NCBI RefSeq assembly: GCF_001431485.1
Contig: NZ_LDJM01000004.1
Span: 1 to 64,000, forward strand
Source of the DNA: Stenotrophomonas ginsengisoli
GTDB lineage: Bacteria; Pseudomonadota; Gammaproteobacteria; Xanthomonadales; Xanthomonadaceae
Length of the DNA stretch: 64,000 nt
Direction: 5' to 3'
The position numbers and the translations under genes are program-made. Below are positions 19,285-27,750 of the stretch, piece by piece. Position 1 is the stretch's first letter. Each line of letters starts with the position of its first letter. The notes beneath the pieces are model-generated. The model did no database searches and was not told the origin of the DNA. It saw only the letters and a program-made list of their open reading frames with translations.

Positions 19285-19492
19285 GTGTTTTCTCTAAGGA
19301 CAGCGCACACGGCATGGCCAGGCGGCGCGTTGGGCGCCGGCACAAGGGGCCGTGGTGCAAGGCAGGAGGGGCGCATCGAAAGATGCGCGGTCATGCAGGC
19401 GCTGGCTGTGCGTTCAGGCCGCCGGGCGGGGAGAGAGGCCGGCCGGTGGGATGGGCGTAACTGGCGTGCGGAAGCAGGTAACCGATGCCAAT

Positions 19493-19511
19493 GATAATGA
19501 TTCTCATGTGC
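19493..19511 (-). promoter_or_regulatory. Fur box upstream of the receptor/peroxidase pair
   Basis: GATAATGATTCTCATGTGC matches the Fur consensus, with GATAATGATTCTCAT nearly ideal. It lies about 209 nt upstream of the minus-strand receptor gene. clpB reads away on the other side and is not expected to be iron-regulated. Together with the box at 13346 it defines a small iron-responsive block. Confidence 0.72.
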
Positions 19512-19566
19512 GGCGCAACTAAAAATTAATGCGCGCTCAACCCACGCTCCGGCTGTGGTTCAGGTG

Positions 19567-19596
19567 CTTGAACTGTGCCGCCACGATCCGCACATC
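19567..19596 (+). promoter_or_regulatory. Candidate sigma-32 heat-shock promoter for clpB
   Basis: CTTGAA at 19567-19572 equals the heat-shock -35 core. About 15 nt later CCGCACAT resembles the CCCCAT-type -10. The position, 50-75 nt before the clpB ATG, fits. The -10 match is imperfect, so this is a prediction based on the known sigma-32 control of clpB. Confidence 0.5.
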
Positions 19597-19643
19597 AGGT
19601 GCATCGGTCGATCGACCTTTTGCCACCTTGAGAGGACGCCCCC

Positions 19644-22229
19644 ATGCGGATGGACAAGCTCACCACGCGTTTCAGCCAGGCCCTGCAGGATGCCCAGTCG
19701 CTGGCCGTGGGCCGTGACCACACCATCATCGAACCGGTGCACTTGATGCAGGCCCTGCTCGAGCAGCAGGGGGGCAGCACGCGCCCGTTGCTGGCCCAGG
19801 CCGGGGTCAATGTGCCGCTGTTGCGCGAGCGCATCGGCGAGTTGCTGGCCAAGCTGCCCACGGTGACCGGCCAGGCCGGCAATGTGTCCATCGGCAATGA
19901 CTTGGCGCGCCTGCTCAACCAGGCCGACAAGGCCGCCCAGCAGGCCGGTGATGCCTTCATTGCCAGCGAGTGGTTCGTGCAGGCGGCAGTGGACGAGGCC
20001 GGCGCGCTGGGCATGGTCCTGCGCCAGGCCGGTGCTGACAAGAAGAAGGTGGCCGCGGCCATCGAGGCCATCCGTGGAGGGGAAAACGTGACCAGCGAAA
20101 ATGCCGAAGACCAGCGCCAGGCGCTGGCCAAGTACACCATCGACCTGACCGAGCGCGCCGAGAGCGGCAAGCTGGATCCGGTGATCGGCCGCGACGAGGA
20201 AATCCGTCGCGCCATCCAGGTGCTGCAGCGCCGGACCAAGAACAACCCGGTGCTGATCGGCGAACCCGGCGTGGGCAAGACCGCCATCGTCGAAGGCCTG
20301 GCCCAGCGCATCATCAACGGTGAAGTGCCCGAGGGCCTGCGTGGCAAGCGGGTGCTGAGCCTGGACATGGGCGCGCTGATTGCCGGGGCCAAGTTCCGTG
20401 GCGAGTTCGAGGAGCGCCTCAAGGCCGTGCTCAATGACCTGGCCAAGAGCGAAGGCCAGGTGATCCTGTTCATCGACGAGCTGCACACCATGGTCGGCGC
20501 CGGCAAGGCCGATGGCGCCATGGATGCCGGCAACATGCTCAAGCCGGCCCTGGCCCGTGGCGAGCTGCACTGCATCGGCGCCACCACCCTGGACGAGTAC
20601 CGCCAGTACATCGAGAAGGATGCCGCACTGGAACGCCGCTTCCAGAAGGTGCTGGTGGGCGAGCCGACGGTGGAGGACACCATTGCCATCCTGCGCGGGC
20701 TCAAAGAGAAGTACGCCGTGCACCACGGGGTGGAGATCACCGACCCGGCGATCATTGCCGCGGCCACCCTGTCCAACCGCTACATCACCGACCGCCAGCT
20801 GCCGGACAAGGCGATCGACCTGATGGACGAAGCGGCCAGCCGCATCCGCATGGAGATCGACTCCAAGCCGGAGGAGCTGGACCGCATCGAGCGCCGCCTG
20901 ATCCAGCTCAAGATCCAGCGCGAGATGCTGAAGAAGGAGAAGGACGAGGCCTCGCGCAAGCGCCTGGCCGAGATGGAGGCCGACATCGGCGCGCTGGAGC
21001 GCGAGTTCAACGACCTGGATGAAGTGTGGAAGGCCGAAAAGGCCTCGCTGCAGGGCGCCACCAAGGTCAAGGAGCAGATCGAGGCGGCCAAGCTGGAGCT
21101 GGAAGCGGCCCAGCGTGCCCAGGACTACGCCAGGATGAGCGAGATCCAGTACGGCCGCATCCCGCAGCTGGAAAAGCAGCTGGCCGCGGCCAATGCGGCC
21201 GAGCAGGGTGAGTTCAAGCTGCTCAAGGAAAAGGTCACCGCCGAGGAAATTGCCGAAGTGGTGGGCCGTTGGACCGGCATTCCGGTCAGCCGCATGCTCG
21301 AAGGCGAGCGCGAAAAGCTGCTGCGCATGGAAGACGAGCTGCACAAGCGCGTGGTCGGCCAGGAAGAGGCGATCAAGGTCGTCTCCGACGCGGTGCGCCG
21401 TTCGCGTGCCGGCCTCAGTGACCCCAACCGTCCGTCCGGCTCGTTCCTGTTCCTGGGGCCCACCGGCGTGGGCAAGACCGAGCTGTGCAAGGCACTGGCC
21501 GATTTCCTGTTCGACTCGTCCGATGCCATGGTGCGCATCGACATGAGCGAGTTCATGGAAAAGCATGCGGTCAGCCGCCTGATCGGTGCGCCCCCGGGTT
21601 ATGTCGGTTACGAGGAAGGCGGTTACCTGACCGAGGCCGTGCGCCGTCGCCCGTACTCGCTGATCCTGCTGGATGAAGTGGAGAAGGCGCACCCGGACGT
21701 GTTCAACATCCTGCTGCAGGTGCTCGACGACGGCCGCCTCACCGATGGCCAGGGACGCACGGTGGACTTCCGCAATACCGTCATCGTGATGACCTCCAAC
21801 CTGGGCAGTGCCCAGATCCAGGAGCTGGCCGGCGAGGGCACGGCCGAGGCCTACACCCAGATGAAGGCGGCGGTGATGGGCGTGGTGCAGGCGCACTTCC
21901 GCCCGGAGTTCATCAACCGCCTGGATGACCTGGTGGTGTTCCACCCGCTGGACAAGACGCAGATCCGTTCGATTGCCGCCATCCAGATGAGCGGTTTGAA
22001 CAAGCGCCTGGCCGAGCGTGGCCTGACCCTGCAGGTAAGCGATGCCGCCTTTGATGTGCTGGGCAATGTGGGCTTTGACCCGGTCTACGGCGCCCGCCCG
22101 CTTAAGCGTGCGATCCAGGCCCAGCTGGGAAACCCGCTGGCGCAGAATATCCTCTCCGGGCAGTACGCCAGCGGCGACACCATCGTTGTCGATGCCCAGG
22201 GCGGCGAGCTGGTCTTCAGCAAGGCGTAA
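19644..22229 (+). CDS. clpB: ATP-dependent disaggregase ClpB (Hsp104 family)
   Basis: Hexameric AAA+ chaperone that pulls polypeptides out of aggregates together with DnaK/DnaJ/GrpE. The 861-aa protein has the Clp_N domain, NBD1 with Walker A GEPGVGKT and the Walker B region LFIDELHTM, and a coiled-coil middle domain (about 400-530, rich in [15 protein letters not shown]-type heptads). NBD2 follows with [23 protein letters not shown] and the C-terminal small domain. Length and order are those of standard ClpB, with no internal defect. The start [10 protein letters not shown] is the family start. A candidate heat-shock promoter precedes it and a strong terminator follows. Confidence 0.97.
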   Translation: MRMDKLTTRFSQALQDAQSLAVGRDHTIIEPVHLMQALLEQQGGSTRPLLAQAGVNVPLLRERIGELLAKLPTVTGQAGNVSIGNDLARLLNQADKAAQQAGDAFIASEWFVQAAVDEAGALGMVLRQAGADKKKVAAAIEAIRGGENVTSENAEDQRQALAKYTIDLTERAESGKLDPVIGRDEEIRRAIQVLQRRTKNNPVLIGEPGVGKTAIVEGLAQRIINGEVPEGLRGKRVLSLDMGALIAGAKFRGEFEERLKAVLNDLAKSEGQVILFIDELHTMVGAGKADGAMDAGNMLKPALARGELHCIGATTLDEYRQYIEKDAALERRFQKVLVGEPTVEDTIAILRGLKEKYAVHHGVEITDPAIIAAATLSNRYITDRQLPDKAIDLMDEAASRIRMEIDSKPEELDRIERRLIQLKIQREMLKKEKDEASRKRLAEMEADIGALEREFNDLDEVWKAEKASLQGATKVKEQIEAAKLELEAAQRAQDYARMSEIQYGRIPQLEKQLAAANAAEQGEFKLLKEKVTAEEIAEVVGRWTGIPVSRMLEGEREKLLRMEDELHKRVVGQEEAIKVVSDAVRRSRAGLSDPNRPSGSFLFLGPTGVGKTELCKALADFLFDSSDAMVRIDMSEFMEKHAVSRLIGAPPGYVGYEEGGYLTEAVRRRPYSLILLDEVEKAHPDVFNILLQVLDDGRLTDGQGRTVDFRNTVIVMTSNLGSAQIQELAGEGTAEAYTQMKAAVMGVVQAHFRPEFINRLDDLVVFHPLDKTQIRSIAAIQMSGLNKRLAERGLTLQVSDAAFDVLGNVGFDPVYGARPLKRAIQAQLGNPLAQNILSGQYASGDTIVVDAQGGELVFSKA

Positions 22230-22240
22230 ACACCCGCCTC

Positions 22241-22270
22241 AATACCGCAATACCGCAATACCGCAATACC
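22241..22270 (+). repeat. Short tandem repeat, unit AATACCGC, nearly four copies
   Basis: Three perfect copies of AATACCGC (22241-22264) followed by AATACC, located between the clpB stop codon and its terminator. It is noncoding. Such 8-bp repeats can vary by slippage, but no promoter or start codon is near enough to suggest phase variation. Confidence 0.8.
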
Positions 22271-22271
22271 C

Positions 22272-22303
22272 ACAGGCCCCGGTATCCCCGGGGCCTGTTT
22301 TTT
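22272..22303 (+). terminator. Intrinsic terminator of clpB
   Basis: An 11-bp perfect stem, ACAGGCCCCGG / CCGGGGCCTGT, with a 5-nt loop followed directly by TTTTTT. This is a textbook Rho-independent terminator. Confidence 0.92.
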
Positions 22304-22362
22304 GAGTTGCCATCTGGCCGGGGCTTGCGGGCGGCCGGGGTGGTGTCGTGGGACTTGCTTTC

Positions 22363-22385
22363 GTAGGAGCGGTCCCGGCCGCGAT
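22363..22385 (+). repeat. REP element
   Basis: GTAGGAGCGGTCCCGGCCGCGAT is a near-palindromic REP of the GTAG type found in Stenotrophomonas. It lies between the convergent ends of clpB and the effector gene and marks the boundary of the accessory effector/immunity locus. Confidence 0.7.
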
Positions 22386-22434
22386 GCCTTGCCGGTACGC
22401 GACAGGCTGTGACGGATAGCCTGCCAGCTGCGCC

Positions 22435-24003
22435 TTAGTGAAGCCGCATCGCCGCTTGCTGGCTGTGCTCCTGCTGTTGTGCCTGCAGCGGATGATCGGC
22501 CTGCGGCGTTGTTTCCAGCGCCTGCGCCCGCTGCAGCGACTGGCTTTCCGGTGCGGCCACCGCCTCGGCGGTAGGCAGGTGGGCACGCCGATGGGCGGGG
22601 TCGTCCGGTGAGCCCTGCACCAGGAAGACATGCGCCCCGGCCGGTTGGGTGGCCGTGGCCTGGCTGAGCAGCACATGGTCCACCCGTTCAAAGCCGTGTT
22701 CGCGCGCGCTGGCATACAGGCTGGCACTCAGGTTGGCGCTGTGCTGGTCCCAGGGCTTGCCCTGCGCGGCATCCAGTTGCGCCACCTTGCCCTGGATCTG
22801 TTCCAGCAGCGGGTCGGCGCGCTCGTGATGGCTGGGGGGAGCGGCGGCCATGGGCAGCTCGGCCAGCGTGTCCGGTTGCCGCAGCTGGCTGGTGGCTGGC
22901 CCGGCGCTGGCCGGGGCCAGCGTCGGAGGGCTGGTCATCGGTGCCATCGGCGGCGGCAACACCACACTGCCCGGTGCGGCGGGCCCATGCAGCCCGTGTG
23001 GCACATTCGGGGCCGGCACATGGTGGGGCAGGGCATAGAACGGGAGGTTCGGGGCGCCGGTGTCCTGGATCGCCAGGGTCCGGCCGCTGCCGCCCAGGTT
23101 GATGCCATTGCAGTTCAGCAACTCCGGGCGTAGCCCCAGTCTGCCCATGTCCAGGCTGATGGGTAAGGCGGTGTTGCTGTCCCAGACACGGTGGGCGGCC
23201 TGTTCGGCATTGGCGATCACCTGCAGGGCGGTCGCCGCATAGTAATTCGGGTAATCCGAGTGCCCGGTTGTCCCCATCCGGAGTATCTGCGGCGGCTTGT
23301 TGTAGTAATGCTGGTCTATGGCCGCCTGGTTGCCGGCATCCAGGGTCAGGGTGTTGTCTGGGTTGGGGGAGTAACCGGGTTTCCATGTAGCGGTCTTGGT
23401 ACTTTGATCGTAATCGAAGTAGTCCAGCATTCGACTGCCGCCCAGTGCGTGCAACTCTGTTGGGTCTACACTCCTGCCCTCCGCCAGCAAGCGGTCAGCC
23501 AGGATGTTCAAGCCACGTACCTGTGCGCTGGCTTCGTCCCAACGGGTCTGGTTCAAATATGTTTCGAGCGGGGCGCTGTAGTCTCGTGGCGGCTCACCGC
23601 CGGCATCGGCCACCTTCCTGGCATCGCGGTGGTAGTCCATCCAGACGTCGGCCATCTGGCTTGCATTGCGCGCGTGTTCCAGTTCGTGGGCGAACAGGAA
23701 GGTCAGTTTCCCCGAATCGGTTCGATTACTACTGGCGCGCAACAATGAGTCCAGTTCCAAGTTCAGGCTGCCGGAGGACGGGTCATATTCCGCTCCCCGA
23801 TTACTGCCGGGTGCTAGCAGTCCCAGAGTTGTCAATTCAGGCTTGCTGTCACTGCTGTTGGCCAGGGTGTCATTGAACAGGTCAACCAAGGCCGGTGAGC
23901 TGGTGATGGCATCGCGCAGGCCGTCCATATGCTGCTGCGTTACGCCGGGCTGGCTGGTCAGGGTAGTGAGCAGGCTCTCGGCTTCGGGGCTGAGCACGCT
24001 CAT
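22435..24003 (-). CDS. XVIPCD-containing type IV secretion effector with HELEH zincin motif (X-Tfe)
   Basis: 522-aa predicted antibacterial effector of the Xanthomonadales killing T4SS. About residues 395-490 form an XVIPCD, the domain recognised by the VirD4 coupling ATPase; visible landmarks are REHGFERVDHVLLS and LVQGSPDDPAHRRAHLPT. A Gln-rich tail follows. Residues 310-395 are a Pro/Ala-rich linker. The N-terminal half carries H106-E-L-E-H110 within FLFAHELEHARN, a zinc metallopeptidase motif, and E157 in WDEASAQ is a plausible third ligand. ATG 24003 overlaps the TGA of the upstream immunity gene by 4 nt (ATGA), so translation is probably coupled. Its target is unknown; the lipoprotein immunity partner suggests it acts in the periplasm. 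Confidence 0.85.
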   Translation of the reverse strand: MSVLSPEAESLLTTLTSQPGVTQQHMDGLRDAITSSPALVDLFNDTLANSSDSKPELTTLGLLAPGSNRGAEYDPSSGSLNLELDSLLRASSNRTDSGKLTFLFAHELEHARNASQMADVWMDYHRDARKVADAGGEPPRDYSAPLETYLNQTRWDEASAQVRGLNILADRLLAEGRSVDPTELHALGGSRMLDYFDYDQSTKTATWKPGYSPNPDNTLTLDAGNQAAIDQHYYNKPPQILRMGTTGHSDYPNYYAATALQVIANAEQAAHRVWDSNTALPISLDMGRLGLRPELLNCNGINLGGSGRTLAIQDTGAPNLPFYALPHHVPAPNVPHGLHGPAAPGSVVLPPPMAPMTSPPTLAPASAGPATSQLRQPDTLAELPMAAAPPSHHERADPLLEQIQGKVAQLDAAQGKPWDQHSANLSASLYASAREHGFERVDHVLLSQATATQPAGAHVFLVQGSPDDPAHRRAHLPTAEAVAAPESQSLQRAQALETTPQADHPLQAQQQEHSQQAAMRLH

Positions 24004-24755
24004 GGCCGCACCTGCTGAGGCATCGGCTGGAGGGTGATGCCTTTGATGCACAGCCGCCCATTCAACTGGGTGCTGGGGAGAAGAGCGACGGTCAATGCGA
24101 AGTGCTCTGTCTCAGCGATATGGTGCAGTGGGCCGGTTCTGTACCAATTCACAAAGCCCATCGCTTCCAGCTCGGGGCGCAAGGCCGCCCAGTCGGTCGG
24201 GCCATCGCAGATCGGGGCCGGGTCCATATACGCCGAATCAGCCAATGGGCGGTGCTCTACAAAAACACGTATCTCCGGCACGACGGAAGTGTCGTTCAAA
24301 AACCAGACCATTGCCCAGTTCGCGTGGATGCGTGCGCTATAACCATGGCGTGGTGGGGGCATTCCATCACTGGGCATCCCCAGTGCCTTTCCGGCAATTT
24401 CCGGTGTGATGTCGGCAAAGCGTGGCACCGTGCGTAGCAGGTGCAACACGCCCTGCCAGGCACGCTCGGGGCTGTGGCCCTCCCGGATGGGCCAGGTCTC
24501 CCAGCGTTTTACGTAGTCGTCGTGTTGTTGCTGCGTGGTCATACGGGCAGTTCCTTCCTTGGCGGTTGCTGCGGTTGCTGCGGTTGCTGCGGTTGCTGCG
24601 GTTGCTGTGGCTGTGGCTGTGCTTACTGTGGCTGTCGAGTTGGCGGTGCTGGCCGGGGTATCTGCTGCGTGCGTGTCGCCGCCATGACGGCAGCCGGCAA
24701 GCGTCAGCAGCATTGCCATGGCCAGGCAGGGCATCCGGTGTGTACGCATGGGCAT
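24000..24755 (-). CDS. Immunity lipoprotein 1 (X-Tfi), directly upstream of the intact effector
   Basis: 251-aa periplasmic lipoprotein, predicted to protect the cell from the adjacent effector. The lipobox is LTLAGC, followed by CRHGG; lack of Asp at +2 suggests outer-membrane sorting. The linker is the longest of the six: an Ala/Thr run (~33-64) encoded by a GTTGCTGCG-like microsatellite. The globular part has QQQHDDYVKRW, REGHSPERAWQGVL and FADITPEIA. The central block (SDGMPPPRHG.., WFLNDTSVVPEIRVFVEH) is unique to this copy, while the C-terminal block (VNWYRTGPLHHIAETEHF) is shared with copies 2 and 5. The stop codon overlaps the effector ATG. Being next to the full effector, it is the best candidate cognate antidote. 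Confidence 0.82.
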   Translation of the reverse strand: MPMRTHRMPCLAMAMLLTLAGCRHGGDTHAADTPASTANSTATVSTATATATAATAATAATAATAKEGTARMTTQQQHDDYVKRWETWPIREGHSPERAWQGVLHLLRTVPRFADITPEIAGKALGMPSDGMPPPRHGYSARIHANWAMVWFLNDTSVVPEIRVFVEHRPLADSAYMDPAPICDGPTDWAALRPELEAMGFVNWYRTGPLHHIAETEHFALTVALLPSTQLNGRLCIKGITLQPMPQQVRP

Positions 24756-24815
24756 CCAGGTCCTTGTCGATGTGTGCAGGGTAACGGTGCCGTTGCAGGC
24801 AAGCCCGGAAGCCGG

Positions 24816-24972
24816 TCACATCACCGGCGTTGTGCAGGACAGGCTGTCGCTCCACCAAGGCCGGTGAACGGGTGATGGCATCGCGCAGGCCGTCCATATG
24901 CTGCTGCGTTACACCGGGCTGGCTGGCCAGGGTAGTGAGCAGGCTCTCGGCCTTGGGGCTGAGCACGCTCAT
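24816..24972 (-). pseudogene. Effector 5' fragment, unit 2 (frameshifted)
   Basis: Begins at ATG 24972, overlapping the TGA of immunity gene 2, and reads MSVLSPKAESLLTTLASQPG like the intact effector. Compared with the other fragments it lacks 8 nt (ATTGAACC on the plus strand), so after about 41 codons the frame shifts and runs on to 24367, across the start of immunity gene 1 in another frame. It lacks the catalytic region and XVIPCD, so it cannot be a toxin. Confidence 0.8.
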
Positions 24973-25667
24973 GGCCGCACCTTCTGCGGCATCGGCTGGA
25001 GGGTGATGCCTTTGATGCATAGCCGCCCATTCAACTGGGTGCTGGGGAGAAGAGCGACGGTCAATGCGAAGTGCTCTGTCTCAGCGATATAGTGTAGTGG
25101 GCCGGTTCTGTACCAGTTCACAAAGCCCATCGCTTCCAGCTCGGGGCGCAAGATCGCCCAGTCGGTCGGGCCATCGCATACCGGGGCCGGGTCCATGTAG
25201 GTAGAACCGGGTACCGGACGGTGGCCTACTGATACCTCCAGCATCGGCACGACTGTGCGTTCATCCAGAACCCAGCCCAGTGCCCAGTCCGGATGGATAC
25301 GCGCGCTGTAGCCGCGCAGGGGCGGGGGCAGGCTTTGCCCGGGCATCCCCAGCGCCGGCCCGGCGATTTCCGGGGTGATGTCGGCAAAGCGCGGCACGGT
25401 GCGTAGCAGGTGCAACACCCCCTGCCAGGCGCGCTCGGGGCTGTGGCCCTCGCGGATGGGCCAGGCCTCCCAGCGTTTTATTTCCTCATCGTGTTGTTGC
25501 TGCAGGGTCATACGGGCAGTTCCTTCCTTGGCGGTTGCTGTGGTTGCCGTGCTGACGGCATTGGCTGGGGTATCTGCTGCGTGCGTGCCGCCGCTATGAC
25601 GGCAGCCGGCAAGGCCCAGCAGCAGGGCTGCGGCCAGGCAGGGCATCAGGGGTGTGCGCATGGGCAT
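24969..25667 (-). CDS. Immunity lipoprotein 2 (X-Tfi paralogue)
   Basis: 232-aa lipoprotein with lipobox LGLAGC, a shorter Ala/Thr linker and QQQHDEEIKRW at the domain start. The central block (GQSLPPPLRG.., LDERTVVPMLEVSVGHRPVPG) is nearly identical to copy 6; the C-terminal block (VNWYRTGPLHYIAETEHF) matches copies 1 and 5. The start is the ATG of MPMRT preceded by AAGGACCT in a suitable Shine-Dalgarno position; a TTG one codon upstream is rejected. Its stop overlaps the ATG of effector fragment 2. Confidence 0.82.
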   Translation of the reverse strand: MPMRTPLMPCLAAALLLGLAGCRHSGGTHAADTPANAVSTATTATAKEGTARMTLQQQHDEEIKRWEAWPIREGHSPERAWQGVLHLLRTVPRFADITPEIAGPALGMPGQSLPPPLRGYSARIHPDWALGWVLDERTVVPMLEVSVGHRPVPGSTYMDPAPVCDGPTDWAILRPELEAMGFVNWYRTGPLHYIAETEHFALTVALLPSTQLNGRLCIKGITLQPMPQKVRP

Positions 25668-25727
25668 CAAGGTCCTTGTCGATGCGTGCAGGGTAGCGGA
25701 GCCGTTACAGGCAAGCCCGGAACCGGG

Positions 25728-25892
25728 TCACATCCCCGGCGCTGTGCAGGCCAGGGTGTCATTGAATAATTCCACCAAAGCCGGTGAACTGGTGATGGCA
25801 TCGCGCAGGCCGTCCATATGCTGCTGCGTTACACCGGGCTGGTTGGCCAGGTCGCTGAGCAGGCTTTCGGCCTTGGGGCTGAGCGTACTCAT
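25728..25892 (-). pseudogene. Effector 5' fragment, unit 3 (54 codons)
   Basis: Starts at ATG 25892 within ATGA and encodes 54 residues beginning MSTLSPKAESLLSDLANQPG, the most divergent of the fragments. It matches effector residues 1 to about 48 (ending NDTLA) and then switches to CTAPGM and a stop. This junction is shared with units 4-6. It is either a degenerate remnant or a small translated protein coupled to immunity gene 3. Confidence 0.8.
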
Positions 25893-26602
25893 GGGCGCAC
25901 CTTTTGTGGCATCGGGGTGATTTTGATTCTCCTGATGCACAACTTTTTCAATTCGCTGCTTGGCAACAGAGCGATGCTCAAGGCGTAATGATCGTTATAG
26001 GTATAGGGGTTCAGGTCAGTCATGTATCCCCAGGTCGTAAACCCCATTTCCTCCAACGCCTCACGCAAGGCGGGCCAGTCGGTCGGGCCATCGCAGACCG
26101 GGGCCGGGTCAACATAGGGCGCACCCATTTGTGGGCGGTGCCCCACAGACACGTCCACCATCGGCAATGAAGTGCGTTCATCCAGTGCCCAGTAGAGCGC
26201 CCAGTCCGGGTGGATGCGTGCGCTGTAGCCGCGCAGGGGTGGGGGCAGGCTTTGACCGGGCATTCCCAGCGCCGGTCCGGCGATTTCCGGGGTGATGTCG
26301 GCAAAGCGCGGCACCGTGCGCAGGATGTGCAACACGCCCTGCCACGCACGCTCGGGGCTGTGGCCCTCGCGGATGGGCCAGGCCTCCCAGCGTTTTATTT
26401 CCTCATCGTGTTGTTGCTGCACGGTCATGCGGGCAGTTCCTTCCTTGGCGGTTGCTGTGATTGCTGTGATTGCTGTGGCTGTCGCGTTGGCGGTGCTTGC
26501 CGGGGTATCTGCTGCGTGCGTGCCGCCGCTATGACGGCAGCCGGCAAGCGCCAGCAGCAGGGCCATGGCCAGGCAGGGCGTCTGGTGTGTACGCATGGGC
26601 AT
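25889..26602 (-). CDS. Immunity lipoprotein 3 (X-Tfi paralogue, most divergent)
   Basis: 237-aa lipoprotein with lipobox LALAGC. The N-terminal half matches copies 2 and 6 (QQQHDEEIKRW, GQSLPPPLRGYSARIHPDW), but the second half is distinctive: LDERTSLPMVDVSVGHRPQMG, then TTWGYMTDLNPYTYNDHYALSIALL, and an ending with SSELKKLCIRRIKITPMPQK where the others read STQLNGRLCIKGITLQPM. It probably recognises a different effector variant. Its stop overlaps the ATG of fragment 3, and the next gene downstream starts 60 nt after that fragment ends. Confidence 0.82.
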   Translation of the reverse strand: MPMRTHQTPCLAMALLLALAGCRHSGGTHAADTPASTANATATAITAITATAKEGTARMTVQQQHDEEIKRWEAWPIREGHSPERAWQGVLHILRTVPRFADITPEIAGPALGMPGQSLPPPLRGYSARIHPDWALYWALDERTSLPMVDVSVGHRPQMGAPYVDPAPVCDGPTDWPALREALEEMGFTTWGYMTDLNPYTYNDHYALSIALLPSSELKKLCIRRIKITPMPQKVRP

Positions 26603-26662
26603 CCAGGTCCTTGTCGATGTGTGCAGGGTAATAGTGCAGTTACAGGCAAGCTCGTGAGCCGA

Positions 26663-26827
26663 TCACATCACCGGCGCTGTGCTGGCCACGCTGTCATGGG
26701 ACAGGTCAACCCAGGCTGGTGAGCTGGTGATGGCATCGCGCAGGCCGGCCATATGCTGCTGCGTTACGCCGGGCTGGCTGGCCAGGGTAGTGAGCAGGCT
26801 CTCGGCCTTGGGGCTGAGCACGCTCAT
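26663..26827 (-). pseudogene. Effector 5' fragment, unit 4 (54 codons)
   Basis: ATG 26827 overlaps the stop of immunity gene 4. It encodes MSVLSPKAESLLTTLASQPG.. and ends DSVASTAPVM with the shared junction. Substitutions relative to the intact effector (HMAGLRD, WVDLSHDS) show independent drift without stop codons or frameshifts. Confidence 0.8.
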
Positions 26828-27525
26828 GGTCGCACCTGCTGCGGCATCGGCTGGAGGGTGATGCCTTTGATGCACAGCCGCCCATTCAACTGGGTGCTGG
26901 GCAGCAGATCGATGGACAGCGCATAGTGATCATTTGCGCTGGAATAATCCAAAGCGCTCCATTGTGCCCACAGCGTGAACCCCATCGCTTCCAGCTCGGG
27001 GCGTAAGACGGCCCAGTCGGTGGGGCCATCGCAGACCGGGGCCGGGTCGAAATAGGTGCGTGAATGCATTTGCGGACGATGGCTTACATCAACGCTGATT
27101 TCTGGAACGCTCAATCCATCGTCAAATGACCAGCCCAATGCCCAGTCGTCGTGAATCCTGGCGCTGTATCCACGGTGCGGCGCGGGCAGTCCGTCACTGG
27201 GCATCCCCAGCGCCTGTCCGGCAATTTCCGGGGTAATGTCGGCAAAGCGTGGCACCGTGCGTAGCAGGTGCAGCACGCCCTGCCACGCACGCTCGGGGCT
27301 GTGGCCCTCCCGGATGGGCCAGGTCTCCCAGTGGCGCATCCGTTCTTCGGCTTGTTGGGTGGTGGTCATGGCAGGCGTTCCCTCCTTGGCGGCTGTCGTG
27401 GCTGTCGAGTTGGCGCTGCTGGCCGGGTTATCTGCTGCGTGCGTGCTGCCGCTATGACGGCAGCCGGCAAGCGCCAGCAGCAGGGCTGCGGCCAGGCAAG
27501 CCATCAGGGGTGTGCGCATGGGCAT
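26824..27525 (-). CDS. Immunity lipoprotein 4 (X-Tfi paralogue)
   Basis: 233-aa lipoprotein with lipobox LALAGC and a short linker. It has its own N-terminal variant (TTQQAEERMRHWETW). The central block (SDGLPAPHRG.., SFDDGLSVPEISVDVSHRPQ) is identical to that of copy 5 over about 50 residues. The C-terminal block (TLWAQWSALDYSSANDHY) is shared with copy 6. It therefore combines segments found separately in two other paralogues. The start is the ATG of MPMRT; its stop overlaps the next effector fragment. Confidence 0.82.
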   Translation of the reverse strand: MPMRTPLMACLAAALLLALAGCRHSGSTHAADNPASSANSTATTAAKEGTPAMTTTQQAEERMRHWETWPIREGHSPERAWQGVLHLLRTVPRFADITPEIAGQALGMPSDGLPAPHRGYSARIHDDWALGWSFDDGLSVPEISVDVSHRPQMHSRTYFDPAPVCDGPTDWAVLRPELEAMGFTLWAQWSALDYSSANDHYALSIDLLPSTQLNGRLCIKGITLQPMPQQVRP

Positions 27526-27585
27526 CAAGGTCCGTGTGGATGCGTGCAGGGTAGCTGAGCCGTTACAGGCAAGCCCGGAAGCCGG

Positions 27586-27750
27586 TCACATCACCGGCGT
27601 TGTGCAGGACAGGCTGTCATTGAACCGCTCTACCAACGCGGGTGAGCTGGTGATGGCATCGCGCAGGCCGGCCATGTGCTGCTGCGTTACACCGGGCTGG
27701 CTGGCCAGGGTAGTGAGCAGGCTTTCGGCCTTGGGGTTGAGCACGCTCAC
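27586..27750 (-). pseudogene. Effector 5' fragment, unit 5 (54 codons, GTG start)
   Basis: The overlap here is GTGA rather than ATGA, so the fragment would start with GTG at 27750. It encodes VSVLNPKAESLLTTLASQPG.. and ends DSLSCTTPVM with a stop. The frame is intact despite the changed start. Confidence 0.78.

Noticed and set aside
16648-19494. A plus-strand open frame of about 950 codons opposite the TonB-dependent receptor
   Set aside because: It is Gly/Ala/Val/Gln-rich without motifs, antisense to a receptor with signal peptide, plug and terminal aromatic barrel signature.
22435-24003. Reading the effector locus as an Rhs or contact-dependent inhibition system
   Set aside because: There are no YD repeats, haemagglutinin repeats or pretoxin motifs, and the C-terminal domain matches XVIPCD instead.
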